From ANME-2 cluster archaeon (GTDB taxonomy: Archaea > Halobacteriota > Methanosarcinia > Methanosarcinales > Methanocomedenaceae), in contig JAMJFV010000091.1 of assembly GCA_023544495.1 (NCBI GenBank), positions 1 through 7,700 of the forward strand: 7,700 nucleotides of DNA. Direction: 5' to 3'. This document shows, piece by piece, positions 1 to 6,267 of the stretch; positions within the stretch are counted from its first letter, which is position 1; the number at the start of each line of letters is the position of its first letter. The position numbers were made by a program, and so were the translations under genes. The notes under the pieces are model-generated. The model saw only the letters and a list, made by a program, of their open reading frames with translations, searched no databases and had not been told where the DNA came from.

Positions 1-486
1 AATGATCCTTCGGATTTAGTTCCACTGCTACGTACTTTCGGGTCCGATACTCACAAGAAAGTTTTTGATCATCTTCTGGTTGATTGGTACACAGAAGACG
101 AGCTTAAGGAAATGCTCAAATTTGAAGTAGTAGAAGGTCTTTCAATTTTGAAGAAGAGTGGGTTGATCGAAAGCAAGTGGCGAATGCCTGAACCAGGACA
201 AACACCCACAAAAGAATATCATACGTCCTATTCCAAGATACAGGTGAACTTCCAGTGTTCTATTGAAGATCTTGCCGACCTTCTTATGATAACTTTTACT
301 TGTGACGACGATATAAAGAATATGATGGAACAAATTGAAACTGAAGTGGTCAATGGTAACCAGTCTATGACCGGTCTATCAAGAGTGGTTGGAACAAGTC
401 CGTTATATTTGAGAGGTATAGCACGACGTTCAAATAAATTACTTGTCAAAGGTCAGAGAATCGAATTTGTCGGTGCTCTTGAATGA
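1..486 (+). CDS. ArsR-like winged-helix transcriptional regulator, 5'-truncated
   Basis: The frame is open from the first base to the TGA at 484-486, giving 161 visible residues; the true start lies before the window. An internal ATG at 112 would remove the first helices of the DNA-binding domain and is unlikely to be the start. Visible residues 5-60 look like a winged-helix domain: a helix around LLRTFGSDTHKKVFDHLL, then TEDELKE, a recognition-type helix near EGLSILKKSGLIESKW, and a beta wing around EYHTSYSKIQVNFQ (72-85). This is the pattern of ArsR-type regulators annotated in methanogens. A second helix-turn-helix-like stretch near residues 122-156 (SMTGLSRVVGTSPLYLRGIA, then a basic KGQRIEF strand) may be another nucleic-acid-binding element; this is inference. 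No metal-binding cysteine pair is evident. The gene overlaps the next regulator by 4 nt, implying co-transcription and translational coupling. Its ligand and target are unknown. Confidence 0.75.
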   Translation, partial: NDPSDLVPLLRTFGSDTHKKVFDHLLVDWYTEDELKEMLKFEVVEGLSILKKSGLIESKWRMPEPGQTPTKEYHTSYSKIQVNFQCSIEDLADLLMITFTCDDDIKNMMEQIETEVVNGNQSMTGLSRVVGTSPLYLRGIARRSNKLLVKGQRIEFVGALE

Positions 487-1268
487 TAGACTTACTTCAC
501 AGTAAAAAAGAAAGCACGAAATTTCAAATCCTTGTCGAGATTGCGGCCCATCAGCCCAATGTACGCCAGAAAGAAATTGCTGATAAAGTAGGTATAACTC
601 CCCAGGCAGTTTCTGAATATATCAAGGAACTTACTGATGAAGGTCTTATCTTTTCTGATGGCAGGGTACAGTATAAAGTTACCAAGAAAGGAATTGAATG
701 GGTGCTTGAGCGTACAGCTGAGTTGAAGCGTTATTCCAAATATGTAATGGAGGATATCATAAGCCACGTTTCTGTATGGACGGCCATAGCAGATGAAGAC
801 AATAAAGCAGGCCAGAAAGTATCGATTGTGATGCGTGAGGGATTATTGTATGCTACAACGTACCACGAAGGTTCTGCCAGCGGTGTACTGACCTCAGATG
901 TAAGGACAGGAGAGGATGTGGGTGTGACTGACCTGCATGGTATGATAGAACTGGATGATGTAAAGATAACCGTGTGCAAGGTGCCCAGAATAGAGAGAGG
1001 AGGTTCCAGGAATGTTAATCTGGATATGCTGCGTGAACTGACCGGGGATGCAAGGTATGTATGCGTGCTGGGTGTGGAATCATTGATCGCATTGCGCAGC
1101 ATTGGCAGGGAACCAAATATCATGTTCGGGACAAAGGAATCGGTGGTCGAGGCAGCGTTCCACGGTCTATCTTCTGTTGTTGTATCTGTGGATGAAGAAG
1201 TACCGCAACTATTGAACAGGCTTGAATCCGAAGGTCTGTCCTATGACCTTCATGACCTTCGAAAATAA
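483..1268 (+). CDS. Winged-helix transcriptional regulator with uncharacterised archaeal C-terminal domain
   Basis: This 261-residue protein begins with a winged helix-turn-helix at residues 13-80: VRQKEIADKVGITPQAVSEY forms the helix-turn-helix, KELTDEGLIFSDG leads into the wing, and KVTKKGIEWVLE follows. The layout resembles MarR/TrmB-like archaeal regulators. Residues 90-261 form a mixed alpha/beta region that I recognise only as the type found in archaeal predicted regulators of unknown function. It contains IVMREGLLYATTYHEG, a patch of small acidic turns (SDVRTGEDVGVTDLHG), and a C-terminal half with MFGTKESVVEAAFHGLSS that could be a ligand-sensing fold; that role is inference. The start overlaps the previous stop as ATGA and has no clear Shine-Dalgarno sequence, so translation probably depends on coupling. 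The helicase gene starts 12 nt after the stop. No transmembrane segment or signal peptide is seen. DNA binding is likely; the regulated genes cannot be named. Confidence 0.8.
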   Translation: MIDLLHSKKESTKFQILVEIAAHQPNVRQKEIADKVGITPQAVSEYIKELTDEGLIFSDGRVQYKVTKKGIEWVLERTAELKRYSKYVMEDIISHVSVWTAIADEDNKAGQKVSIVMREGLLYATTYHEGSASGVLTSDVRTGEDVGVTDLHGMIELDDVKITVCKVPRIERGGSRNVNLDMLRELTGDARYVCVLGVESLIALRSIGREPNIMFGTKESVVEAAFHGLSSVVVSVDEEVPQLLNRLESEGLSYDLHDLRK

Positions 1269-1280
1269 ATTATTTTTAAC

Positions 1281-3743
1281 ATGTCATTCATAGTTCTAAT
1301 AAGGCCGACCAGAACAACTGTCGAACTGTTGATTTTGAAGGACGGCAGCAACACGGCATCGCTAAAGGGTATCCTCTCATTAAAGCATAGTTCTAAAGGT
1401 CCCCGCCCTTTTAAGTTCCGGGTGGTTGAAGATGGAGAGGATAACGTAATGGCACCGTCTGAAGCTATAGACCTGTTACGCATAGCAGACCTTATACTGG
1501 TTTCAGGACACGGGGACGAAACTTCTGAAAAGGATTTCCTGATGATGCTGGAGGGGTACCATCTGACCCATGAACGGGTGGAAGTATGCCGTACATGCCT
1601 GTCAGATGGGCGGTTCAGTCCTGTGGACAGGGGATCTATCAGGTACCGGGGCGAGTTCATGTGCGAGAACTGTGGCTTATCCGAACTGCACAGGGAAATA
1701 AACCTTTGCGGCAGACGGATGGGTGAAGAAGGGGTTGAAAGATTGTTCCATCAACTGCTCAGGACACGAGACCTGGACCGCATGCTGGTGTTACTTGATC
1801 CCAAAAAGATGGACAGGGACCTGACCCTTTTCGATGAGATCCAGGCAAGTTCGCATGTGGACCTGTTGCGATCAAAGGACCTGGATGTGGATGAACGCCT
1901 GAAGAACATCCTTCCCGATACGATGCTGCCGGTCCAGTCACTCTCAGTCGCATCAGGATTGTTAAAGGGCAAAAACCAGCTGGTAGTTTCGGCCACTGCT
2001 ACCGGTAAGACCCTTGTTGGAGAGATCGCGGGAGTGAACAATATCCTGTCAGGAAGGGGTAAAATGCTGTTTTTGGTCCCCCTCGTGGCACTTGCCAACC
2101 AGAAATATGACCAGTTCAGGAAAAAATACCAATCACTTGGGATTACTACGGCTATAAGGATCGGACAGAGCCGTATCGGTGGCGGAAATGGGAAACGCAT
2201 GCGTACATCACTTGATTCTGATATCATAGTTGGCACCTATGAGGGAATTGACTACCTGCTACGCTCAGGCATCGGGCGTAAGCTGGGAGCGGTTGGTACC
2301 GTAGTCATGGACGAAGTGCACATGATACAGGACCCTGAACGGGGACCGCGCCTCGACGGGTTGATAGCCAGGCTCAGGTATCTGTATCCTGGATGCCAGT
2401 TCATCTATCTTTCTGCCACGGTAGGTGAGCCCGGCAGGCTTGCAGATGCCCTTGGCAGTACACTTATCGAATATGAGGAGCGGCCAATACCTCTGGAGCG
2501 TCACCTGATATTTGGCGGACCTTCCGAAAAGTTGCGGCTTATAAACCAGCTGGCTAAGGAGGAATATGACCGCACGTCATCGAAGGGTTTCAGGGGGCAG
2601 ACCATCGTATTCACCAATTCCAGGCATAACTGCCACCGGTTGTCAGATGCATTGCAGATCCAATCAGCTGCTTACCATGCCGGCCTGCCGTACCAGCAGC
2701 GCAGGCGCATTGAACAGGAGTTTGGAGAGGCCCGGCTCCCGGTGGTTGTGACAACTGCCGCCCTGGCGGCAGGTGTGGATTTCCCTGCGTCCCAGGTGAT
2801 TTTTGAGGGACTGGCAATGGGTATTGAATGGCTAGGCCAGGGTGAGTTCCTGCAGATGCAGGGACGGGCTGGCAGGCCTGATTATCATGACCGGGGTGTG
2901 GTTGTGGTCATGGCCGAGCCTGATAAGAGTTTCGGACAGGGTGAGAGTGAAGATAAGATGGCGTTCCGGCTCCTCAGGGGAGTGGTGGCTCCCATTGCTG
3001 TCGAGTCAGGTGAAGAGGCCGTGCTTGAACAGGTGGCAGTATCTGCGGCTGTATGGGATGATCTGAAAGTAATAAAGACAGTGGAGTCGTCCAGGCTTGG
3101 CGGCGGGGATGTGGGTCATCTGGTGAGCAGACTGAAAGATATGGGTTATATGAAGATCTCAGGGCCCAGGGTGCAGCTTACCAGTATGGGACGGATAATG
3201 GTAAAGCATTTCCTGAAACCCGACCAGGTTGATGTGATCAAGGACGGGATAGAATCAAAGCTGGAACCTGATACAATTGTCACCGGGCTTGAAGTGTTTG
3301 ACCGGGCATTCTTTGCAGGTGCTGACCGTATAGCTGCCAGTTTGAATATACGGCTGCCGTCCAGGGTGTTCCAGGGGGGTGCAATGGAAATGGTATTGTC
3401 AGGGGAGAGCCTGGCGAGGCTGGATAGCGCAACACAGTGGAAGTTGGTGAATTTTGCCAAAGATTTTTTGAGTTGCACCTGCAAGGGCTCACCCTATTGC
3501 GGCTGTCCTGAGCGGAAGTTTTCTAAAAAGTTGATGGAGATGAGGAGTGTGGGGCTGTCTGCCAGCGGGATTATTGATGAGTTGACCGCCAGGTATGGTG
3601 TATTTGCCTATGCTGGCGATGTGATGGAATATCTTGAATTCGTGGCCAGGAATCTCGAGGCAGTGGGAGAGGTTGCCAGGGTGTTGGGTGATGAGGGTAT
3701 GGGAAAGCAGGCTGGGATGTTGTTAGGGTGTATTGTGGGGTAA
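1281..3743 (+). CDS. Archaeal Ski2-like superfamily 2 DEAD/DEAH-box helicase with two cysteine clusters (DUF5814-type)
   Basis: This 820-residue protein carries a full set of SF2 helicase motifs: motif I SATATGKT (237-244), Ia PLVALANQ (267-274), II DEVH (344-347), III SAT (378-380), IV TIVFTNSR (441-448), V TTAALAAGVDFP (491-502) and VI QGRAGRP (527-533). A winged-helix-like segment follows at about 615-647 (SRLKDMGYMKI ... LTSMGRIMVKHFLKP), as in Ski2/Hel308 helicases. An N-terminal extension of roughly 100 residues precedes a zinc-ribbon-like CxxC pair (C103/C106 and C128/C131). A second cluster lies near the C-terminus (C732, C734, C740, C742). It should use ATP to unwind or remodel DNA or RNA; the substrate is unknown. 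The architecture matches archaeal helicases annotated with a DUF5814 region, by memory only. The start has no Shine-Dalgarno sequence and lies 12 nt after the regulator stop, suggesting co-transcription with it. Hel308 itself is less likely because of the extra cysteine domains. Confidence 0.88.
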   Translation: MSFIVLIRPTRTTVELLILKDGSNTASLKGILSLKHSSKGPRPFKFRVVEDGEDNVMAPSEAIDLLRIADLILVSGHGDETSEKDFLMMLEGYHLTHERVEVCRTCLSDGRFSPVDRGSIRYRGEFMCENCGLSELHREINLCGRRMGEEGVERLFHQLLRTRDLDRMLVLLDPKKMDRDLTLFDEIQASSHVDLLRSKDLDVDERLKNILPDTMLPVQSLSVASGLLKGKNQLVVSATATGKTLVGEIAGVNNILSGRGKMLFLVPLVALANQKYDQFRKKYQSLGITTAIRIGQSRIGGGNGKRMRTSLDSDIIVGTYEGIDYLLRSGIGRKLGAVGTVVMDEVHMIQDPERGPRLDGLIARLRYLYPGCQFIYLSATVGEPGRLADALGSTLIEYEERPIPLERHLIFGGPSEKLRLINQLAKEEYDRTSSKGFRGQTIVFTNSRHNCHRLSDALQIQSAAYHAGLPYQQRRRIEQEFGEARLPVVVTTAALAAGVDFPASQVIFEGLAMGIEWLGQGEFLQMQGRAGRPDYHDRGVVVVMAEPDKSFGQGESEDKMAFRLLRGVVAPIAVESGEEAVLEQVAVSAAVWDDLKVIKTVESSRLGGGDVGHLVSRLKDMGYMKISGPRVQLTSMGRIMVKHFLKPDQVDVIKDGIESKLEPDTIVTGLEVFDRAFFAGADRIAASLNIRLPSRVFQGGAMEMVLSGESLARLDSATQWKLVNFAKDFLSCTCKGSPYCGCPERKFSKKLMEMRSVGLSASGIIDELTARYGVFAYAGDVMEYLEFVARNLEAVGEVARVLGDEGMGKQAGMLLGCIVG
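3679..3703 (+). other. Potential G-quadruplex motif at the 3' end of the helicase gene
   Basis: Four GGG runs (3679-3681, 3686-3688, 3695-3697, 3701-3703) are separated by loops of 4, 6 and 3 nt, fitting the canonical G3+N1-7 rule on the coding strand, so the mRNA could fold too. Further GGG runs follow at 3714, 3726, 3737, 3744 and 3751, so the G-rich tract extends through the stop codon into the spacer. The motif is seen directly; folding and function are not shown. Confidence 0.5.
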
Positions 3744-3753
3744 GGGACGTGGG

Positions 3754-3778
3754 ATTAACACATACAACACCCGTTAAT
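3754..3778. repeat. Perfect 6-bp inverted repeat overlapping the thermosome promoter region
   Basis: ATTAAC (3754-3759) is matched by its reverse complement GTTAAT (3773-3778) across a 13-nt spacer, so the arms are 19 bp apart, close to two helical turns. The right arm touches the upstream edge of the TATA box. This is a plausible site for a dimeric repressor or activator of the chaperonin gene, but a 6-bp match could also be chance. Confidence 0.3.
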
Positions 3779-3788
3779 ATTATATAGA
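3774..3788 (+). promoter_or_regulatory. Archaeal TATA box for the thermosome gene
   Basis: The AT-rich run TTAATATTATATAGA contains TTATATA (3780-3786), close to the archaeal TATA consensus. With the usual distance of about 25 nt, transcription would start near 3808-3811 and give a leader of about 50 nt that includes the Shine-Dalgarno site. The element sits in the largest intergenic gap of the window (3744-3862), which supports a real promoter. The purine-rich BRE expected just upstream is weak. Confidence 0.6.
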
Positions 3789-3808
3789 AGTACAAACAGT
3801 TAGAAGTA
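3785..3808 (+). repeat. Direct repeat TAGAAGTA downstream of the thermosome TATA box
   Basis: TAGAAGTA occurs at 3785-3792 and again at 3801-3808, 16 bp apart, between the TATA box and the predicted transcription start. A repressor bound here could block RNA polymerase recruitment, as archaeal heat-shock repressors such as Phr do in Pyrococcus. Only the repeat itself is observed; the regulatory role is a guess. Confidence 0.3.
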
Positions 3809-3848
3809 TTCTCATTATACAGTATAACACCATTTAGTGAATATCTCT

Positions 3849-3853
3849 GGAGG
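3849..3853 (+). promoter_or_regulatory. Shine-Dalgarno site of the thermosome gene
   Basis: GGAGG ends 9 nt before the ATG at 3863 and matches the anti-Shine-Dalgarno end of archaeal 16S rRNA. It fixes the start codon and contrasts with the two upstream genes, whose starts have no such site. Confidence 0.8.
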
Positions 3854-3862
3854 AAACAATCG

Positions 3863-5515
3863 ATGTCAGGAATGGGCGGACAGCCAATAATTATCATTGA
3901 CCCGGATAAATCTAGGACGACAGGCCGGGATGCACAATCCATGAACATTACAGCAGCAAAAGCAATTGCGGATGCTGTGAAAACCACCCTTGGTCCAAAA
4001 GGAATGGACAAGATGTTGGTAAACGCTGTCGGAGACGTCATGATAACGAATGACGGTGCTGCCATCTTAAAGCAGATTGATGTACAGCATCCGGCTGCTA
4101 TGATGATGGTACAGATATCAAGGACCCAGGAACAGGAAGCGGGAGACGGTACTACCAGCGCAGTTGTGCTCGCAGGTGAACTGCTTACCCAGGCCCAGAA
4201 ATTGATTGAACTTGAGGTTCATCCCACTTTGATAGTCAGCGGATACAAACTGGCAGCAAAAAAAGCACAGGAGATCCTGGAATCTACTGCCATACAGGTT
4301 TCAGAGGATGACAATGAGATCCTCAAAAAGATCGCTCTTACGGCACTTTCCGGAAAAGGTAGCGAAATGGCCCATGATAATCTGGCTGAACTTTGCGTGG
4401 AAGCTATAAAGGCAATAACTGACAAGTCCCAGACCGATATCAAACATAATATCCAGATAATCCACCAAAAAGGCGGGTCTATCAAAGACACAAAACTCAT
4501 TAAGGGTATGGTCATTGACAAGGCAAGGGCTCATAACAACATGCCAAAATTCATAAAAAATGCAAAGATTGCCGTGCTGGATGTGGGTATCGAAGTGCAG
4601 AAAACCTCTACGAGTTCCAAGATAAAGATATCTACCATAGAACAGCTGGATGAAGCATACCATGAAGAATACCAGACCGTAAAGGACCAGGTGGACAGTC
4701 TGATTGAAGCAGGAGTGAACGTAGTGGTCACAGAAAAAGGTATTGATGACATTTCCCTTCACTACCTGGGCAAACAAAACATTTTAGCCATCAGAAGAGT
4801 GAAAGAAGATGATATCAAGAGAATTGTCCGTGCCACCGGTGCTGTTGTGCGCTCCAATACAACTGATATTTCTCCAGGCGATTTGGGTTTTGCCGAGATA
4901 GTGGAAGAGAGAGGACTTGGTAATTACAAGATGATGTATTTCGAAGGGTGCGAAAATCCGAAAGCAGTTACTATAATGGTGCATAGCGGTGCAGATTATA
5001 TCACTGAAGAAGTGGAGCGGGCTCTGGATGATGCCCTGAGTGTGGTCAAAGTAGTGCTGGATGAGAAGAACATAATGTTCGGAGGCGGTGCACCCGAGGT
5101 TGAAACCGCAATGCAGTTGCGCGAGTATGCCTCATCCCTGCAGGGACGCGAACAACTGGCCGTATCAGCATTTGCCGATGCAATGGAAGAAATTCCCCGT
5201 GCTCTTGCAAAGAATGGAGGACTTGACCCTGTGGATGTTCTTGTCGAAATACGCTCTGAGCATAAAAAAGGCAACAAGACCGTTGGCCTGAACGCAATTA
5301 CCGGAAAGGTCATGGATATGAAGGATACCAGTGTGGTGGAGCCATTGAAAGTGAAGGTACAGTCAATTAAATCCGCTACTGATGCGGCTTCAATGATACT
5401 GAGGGTAGATGATGTATTTGCATCAAAATATACCGGTCTCATGGATGTCAAACCCGAGCACAGGGTGGATAGTTATGATGGTATCCAGGCACCGGATATT
5501 GGGGACGATTATTAG
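3863..5515 (+). CDS. thsA: Thermosome subunit (group II chaperonin)
   Basis: This 550-residue cytosolic protein is a group II (CCT/TRiC-type) chaperonin subunit; such subunits assemble into a double-ring complex that folds proteins in an ATP-driven, lid-closed chamber. Signature motifs are in order: TLGPKGMDKM (42-51), NDGAAILK (63-70), the nucleotide-binding GDGTTSAVVLAGELL (94-108, with D95), the apical domain and its helical protrusion (about 215-365), EEVERALDDAL (382-392, with the catalytic aspartate) and GGGAPEVE (407-414). The C-terminal equatorial block is MILRVDDVFASK (511-522). The length is normal. Unusually, the C-terminus ends in an acidic IQAPDIGDDY rather than the GGM-rich tail common in thermosomes, and IMVHSGAD (371-378) replaces the more usual IRGG-type sequence, so this may be a divergent paralogue. 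The paralogue symbol (alpha, beta or gamma) cannot be fixed from one gene. A promoter and Shine-Dalgarno site lie upstream; grpE follows after 51 nt. Confidence 0.96.
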   Translation: MSGMGGQPIIIIDPDKSRTTGRDAQSMNITAAKAIADAVKTTLGPKGMDKMLVNAVGDVMITNDGAAILKQIDVQHPAAMMMVQISRTQEQEAGDGTTSAVVLAGELLTQAQKLIELEVHPTLIVSGYKLAAKKAQEILESTAIQVSEDDNEILKKIALTALSGKGSEMAHDNLAELCVEAIKAITDKSQTDIKHNIQIIHQKGGSIKDTKLIKGMVIDKARAHNNMPKFIKNAKIAVLDVGIEVQKTSTSSKIKISTIEQLDEAYHEEYQTVKDQVDSLIEAGVNVVVTEKGIDDISLHYLGKQNILAIRRVKEDDIKRIVRATGAVVRSNTTDISPGDLGFAEIVEERGLGNYKMMYFEGCENPKAVTIMVHSGADYITEEVERALDDALSVVKVVLDEKNIMFGGGAPEVETAMQLREYASSLQGREQLAVSAFADAMEEIPRALAKNGGLDPVDVLVEIRSEHKKGNKTVGLNAITGKVMDMKDTSVVEPLKVKVQSIKSATDAASMILRVDDVFASKYTGLMDVKPEHRVDSYDGIQAPDIGDDY

Positions 5516-5536
5516 AAAAGGGGATTGCCACGAGAG

Positions 5537-5550
5537 TTTTAAATCTATAT
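5537..5550 (+). promoter_or_regulatory. TATA-like element upstream of grpE
   Basis: TTTTAAATCTATAT lies 17-30 nt before the ATG at 5567 and contains TTTAAATC (5538-5545). If functional, transcription would start at or very near that ATG, so the message would be almost leaderless for the first start codon. The short T-run could alternatively help end thermosome transcripts. Confidence 0.4.
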
Positions 5551-5566
5551 CCAGTAGAGGCATGAA

Positions 5567-6217
5567 ATGGTAAAAAAGAATAAGGTCGAGGGTGACCTAT
5601 CTAAACATACGATAAATGAACCTGAGGAAGGGATAACGATGCCTGAAGATAAGGAACAGCGCCTCGCAACTGGGGAAACGGAGGTGGAGGAACTGTCTAT
5701 GGAAGGGGTTGAAGAAATCACTGAAGGAGAAGCTGCGGAGCAGTCGTATGAAAAATTAGCCTGTGAACTGGCTGAATCCCGGGCACTTGCACTGGATTAC
5801 CTTAACCATCTCCAGCGCCTTTCTGCAGAGTTTGATAATTATAAAAAACGAATGGATAAAGAACGGGCAGAGATTATCGAATTTGCAAATTTTTCCCTCA
5901 TTGCAGAACTTATTGATGTGATGGAGAACATGGAACGAGGGATTGCCAGCGCCAGGAAGTCTGAGGACAGGGATTCTATTTTGAAAGGAATGGAAATGGT
6001 ATATAACCAGTTGAAAAGTATACTTGAAGCAAGGGGTCTTGAACCCATTGATGCGGTGGGGCAGAAGTTCGACCATCAGTGTCATGAAGCAATGATGAAG
6101 GAACTCTCTGACGAGTGTCCCAATAATACCGTGTTGGAGGAGTTCCAGCGGGGATATAGGATCAAGGGCAGAGTGGTTCGATATTCAAAGGTTAAGTTAT
6201 CAGAAAAAGAAAAATAG
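5567..6217 (+). CDS. grpE: GrpE nucleotide-exchange factor for DnaK
   Basis: This 216-residue protein is GrpE, the cytosolic dimer that releases ADP from DnaK and so resets the Hsp70 cycle. Residues 1-60 form an acidic, low-complexity tail. A long dimerisation helix runs from about 60 to 130 and includes LQRLSAEFDNYKKR (82-95). The family motifs GMEMVYNQL (141-149) and KFDHQCHEAM (167-176) follow, and the C-terminal beta domain that contacts DnaK contains VLEEFQRGYRIKGRVVRYS (189-207). Two starts are possible. ATG 5567 has AGAGG (5556-5560) 6 nt upstream. ATG 5639 (residue 25) has GAGGAAGGGA (5624-5633) 5 nt upstream and would give 192 residues; both lengths are normal because the N-terminal tail is variable. 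I keep the longer form. The gene sits 51 nt after the thermosome gene and 50 nt before dnaK, the usual partner order. Confidence 0.95.
   Translation: MVKKNKVEGDLSKHTINEPEEGITMPEDKEQRLATGETEVEELSMEGVEEITEGEAAEQSYEKLACELAESRALALDYLNHLQRLSAEFDNYKKRMDKERAEIIEFANFSLIAELIDVMENMERGIASARKSEDRDSILKGMEMVYNQLKSILEARGLEPIDAVGQKFDHQCHEAMMKELSDECPNNTVLEEFQRGYRIKGRVVRYSKVKLSEKEK
5624..5633 (+). promoter_or_regulatory. Alternative Shine-Dalgarno site inside the grpE 5' region
   Basis: GAGGAAGGGA lies 5 nt before an in-frame ATG at 5639. If the TATA-like element at 5537-5550 sets transcription to begin near 5567, this internal site would be the only Shine-Dalgarno sequence left on the message and could drive a 192-residue GrpE. 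It may equally be a chance result of the Glu/Gly codons. Confidence 0.3.
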
Positions 6218-6220
6218 TTG

Positions 6221-6229
6221 ATAAATATA
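6221..6229 (+). promoter_or_regulatory. TATA-like element upstream of dnaK
   Basis: ATAAATATA begins 3 nt after the grpE stop codon. A start about 25 nt downstream would fall near 6250, leaving a short leader that still contains the GAGGTGA ribosome site. This would give dnaK its own promoter besides read-through from grpE. Confidence 0.4.
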
Positions 6230-6235
6230 AGAAAG

Positions 6236-6250
6236 TACTATTCTACTATT
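6236..6250 (+). repeat. Tandem 7-mer TACTATT in the grpE-dnaK spacer
   Basis: TACTATT occurs at 6236-6242 and 6244-6250, 8 bp apart, between the TATA-like element and the ribosome-binding site. It covers the predicted transcription start region. It could be a regulator site or simple AT-rich sequence. Confidence 0.25.
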
Positions 6251-6252
6251 AT

Positions 6253-6259
6253 GAGGTGA
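6253..6259 (+). promoter_or_regulatory. Strong Shine-Dalgarno site of dnaK
   Basis: GAGGTGA is a perfect seven-base complement to the 16S rRNA 3' end sequence UCACCUC and ends 8 nt before the ATG at 6268. It is the best ribosome-binding site in the window and fixes the DnaK start. Confidence 0.85.
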
Positions 6260-6267
6260 AGTATTAA

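Noticed and set aside
1263..1277. AT-rich near-palindrome (AAATAAATTATTTTT) between the second regulator and the helicase gene, considered as promoter or terminator
   Set aside because: It is too close to the ATG at 1281 for a promoter of that gene to leave the start codon on the message, and the T-run is short. Read-through from the regulator gene is the simpler reading.
1751..2236. 161-codon - strand frame inside the helicase gene
   Set aside because: Shadow of the helicase coding strand; the + strand frame has full helicase motifs over the same bases.
3744..3862. The 119-nt spacer before the thermosome gene was inspected for a tRNA or small protein gene
   Set aside because: No cloverleaf, no conserved tRNA loop sequence, and no start codon with a ribosome site and an open frame of useful length were found; promoter elements explain the spacer.
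3571..4065. 164-codon - strand frame spanning the thermosome promoter region
   Set aside because: It overlaps two certain genes and the promoter, and shows no family motif or plausible ribosome site.
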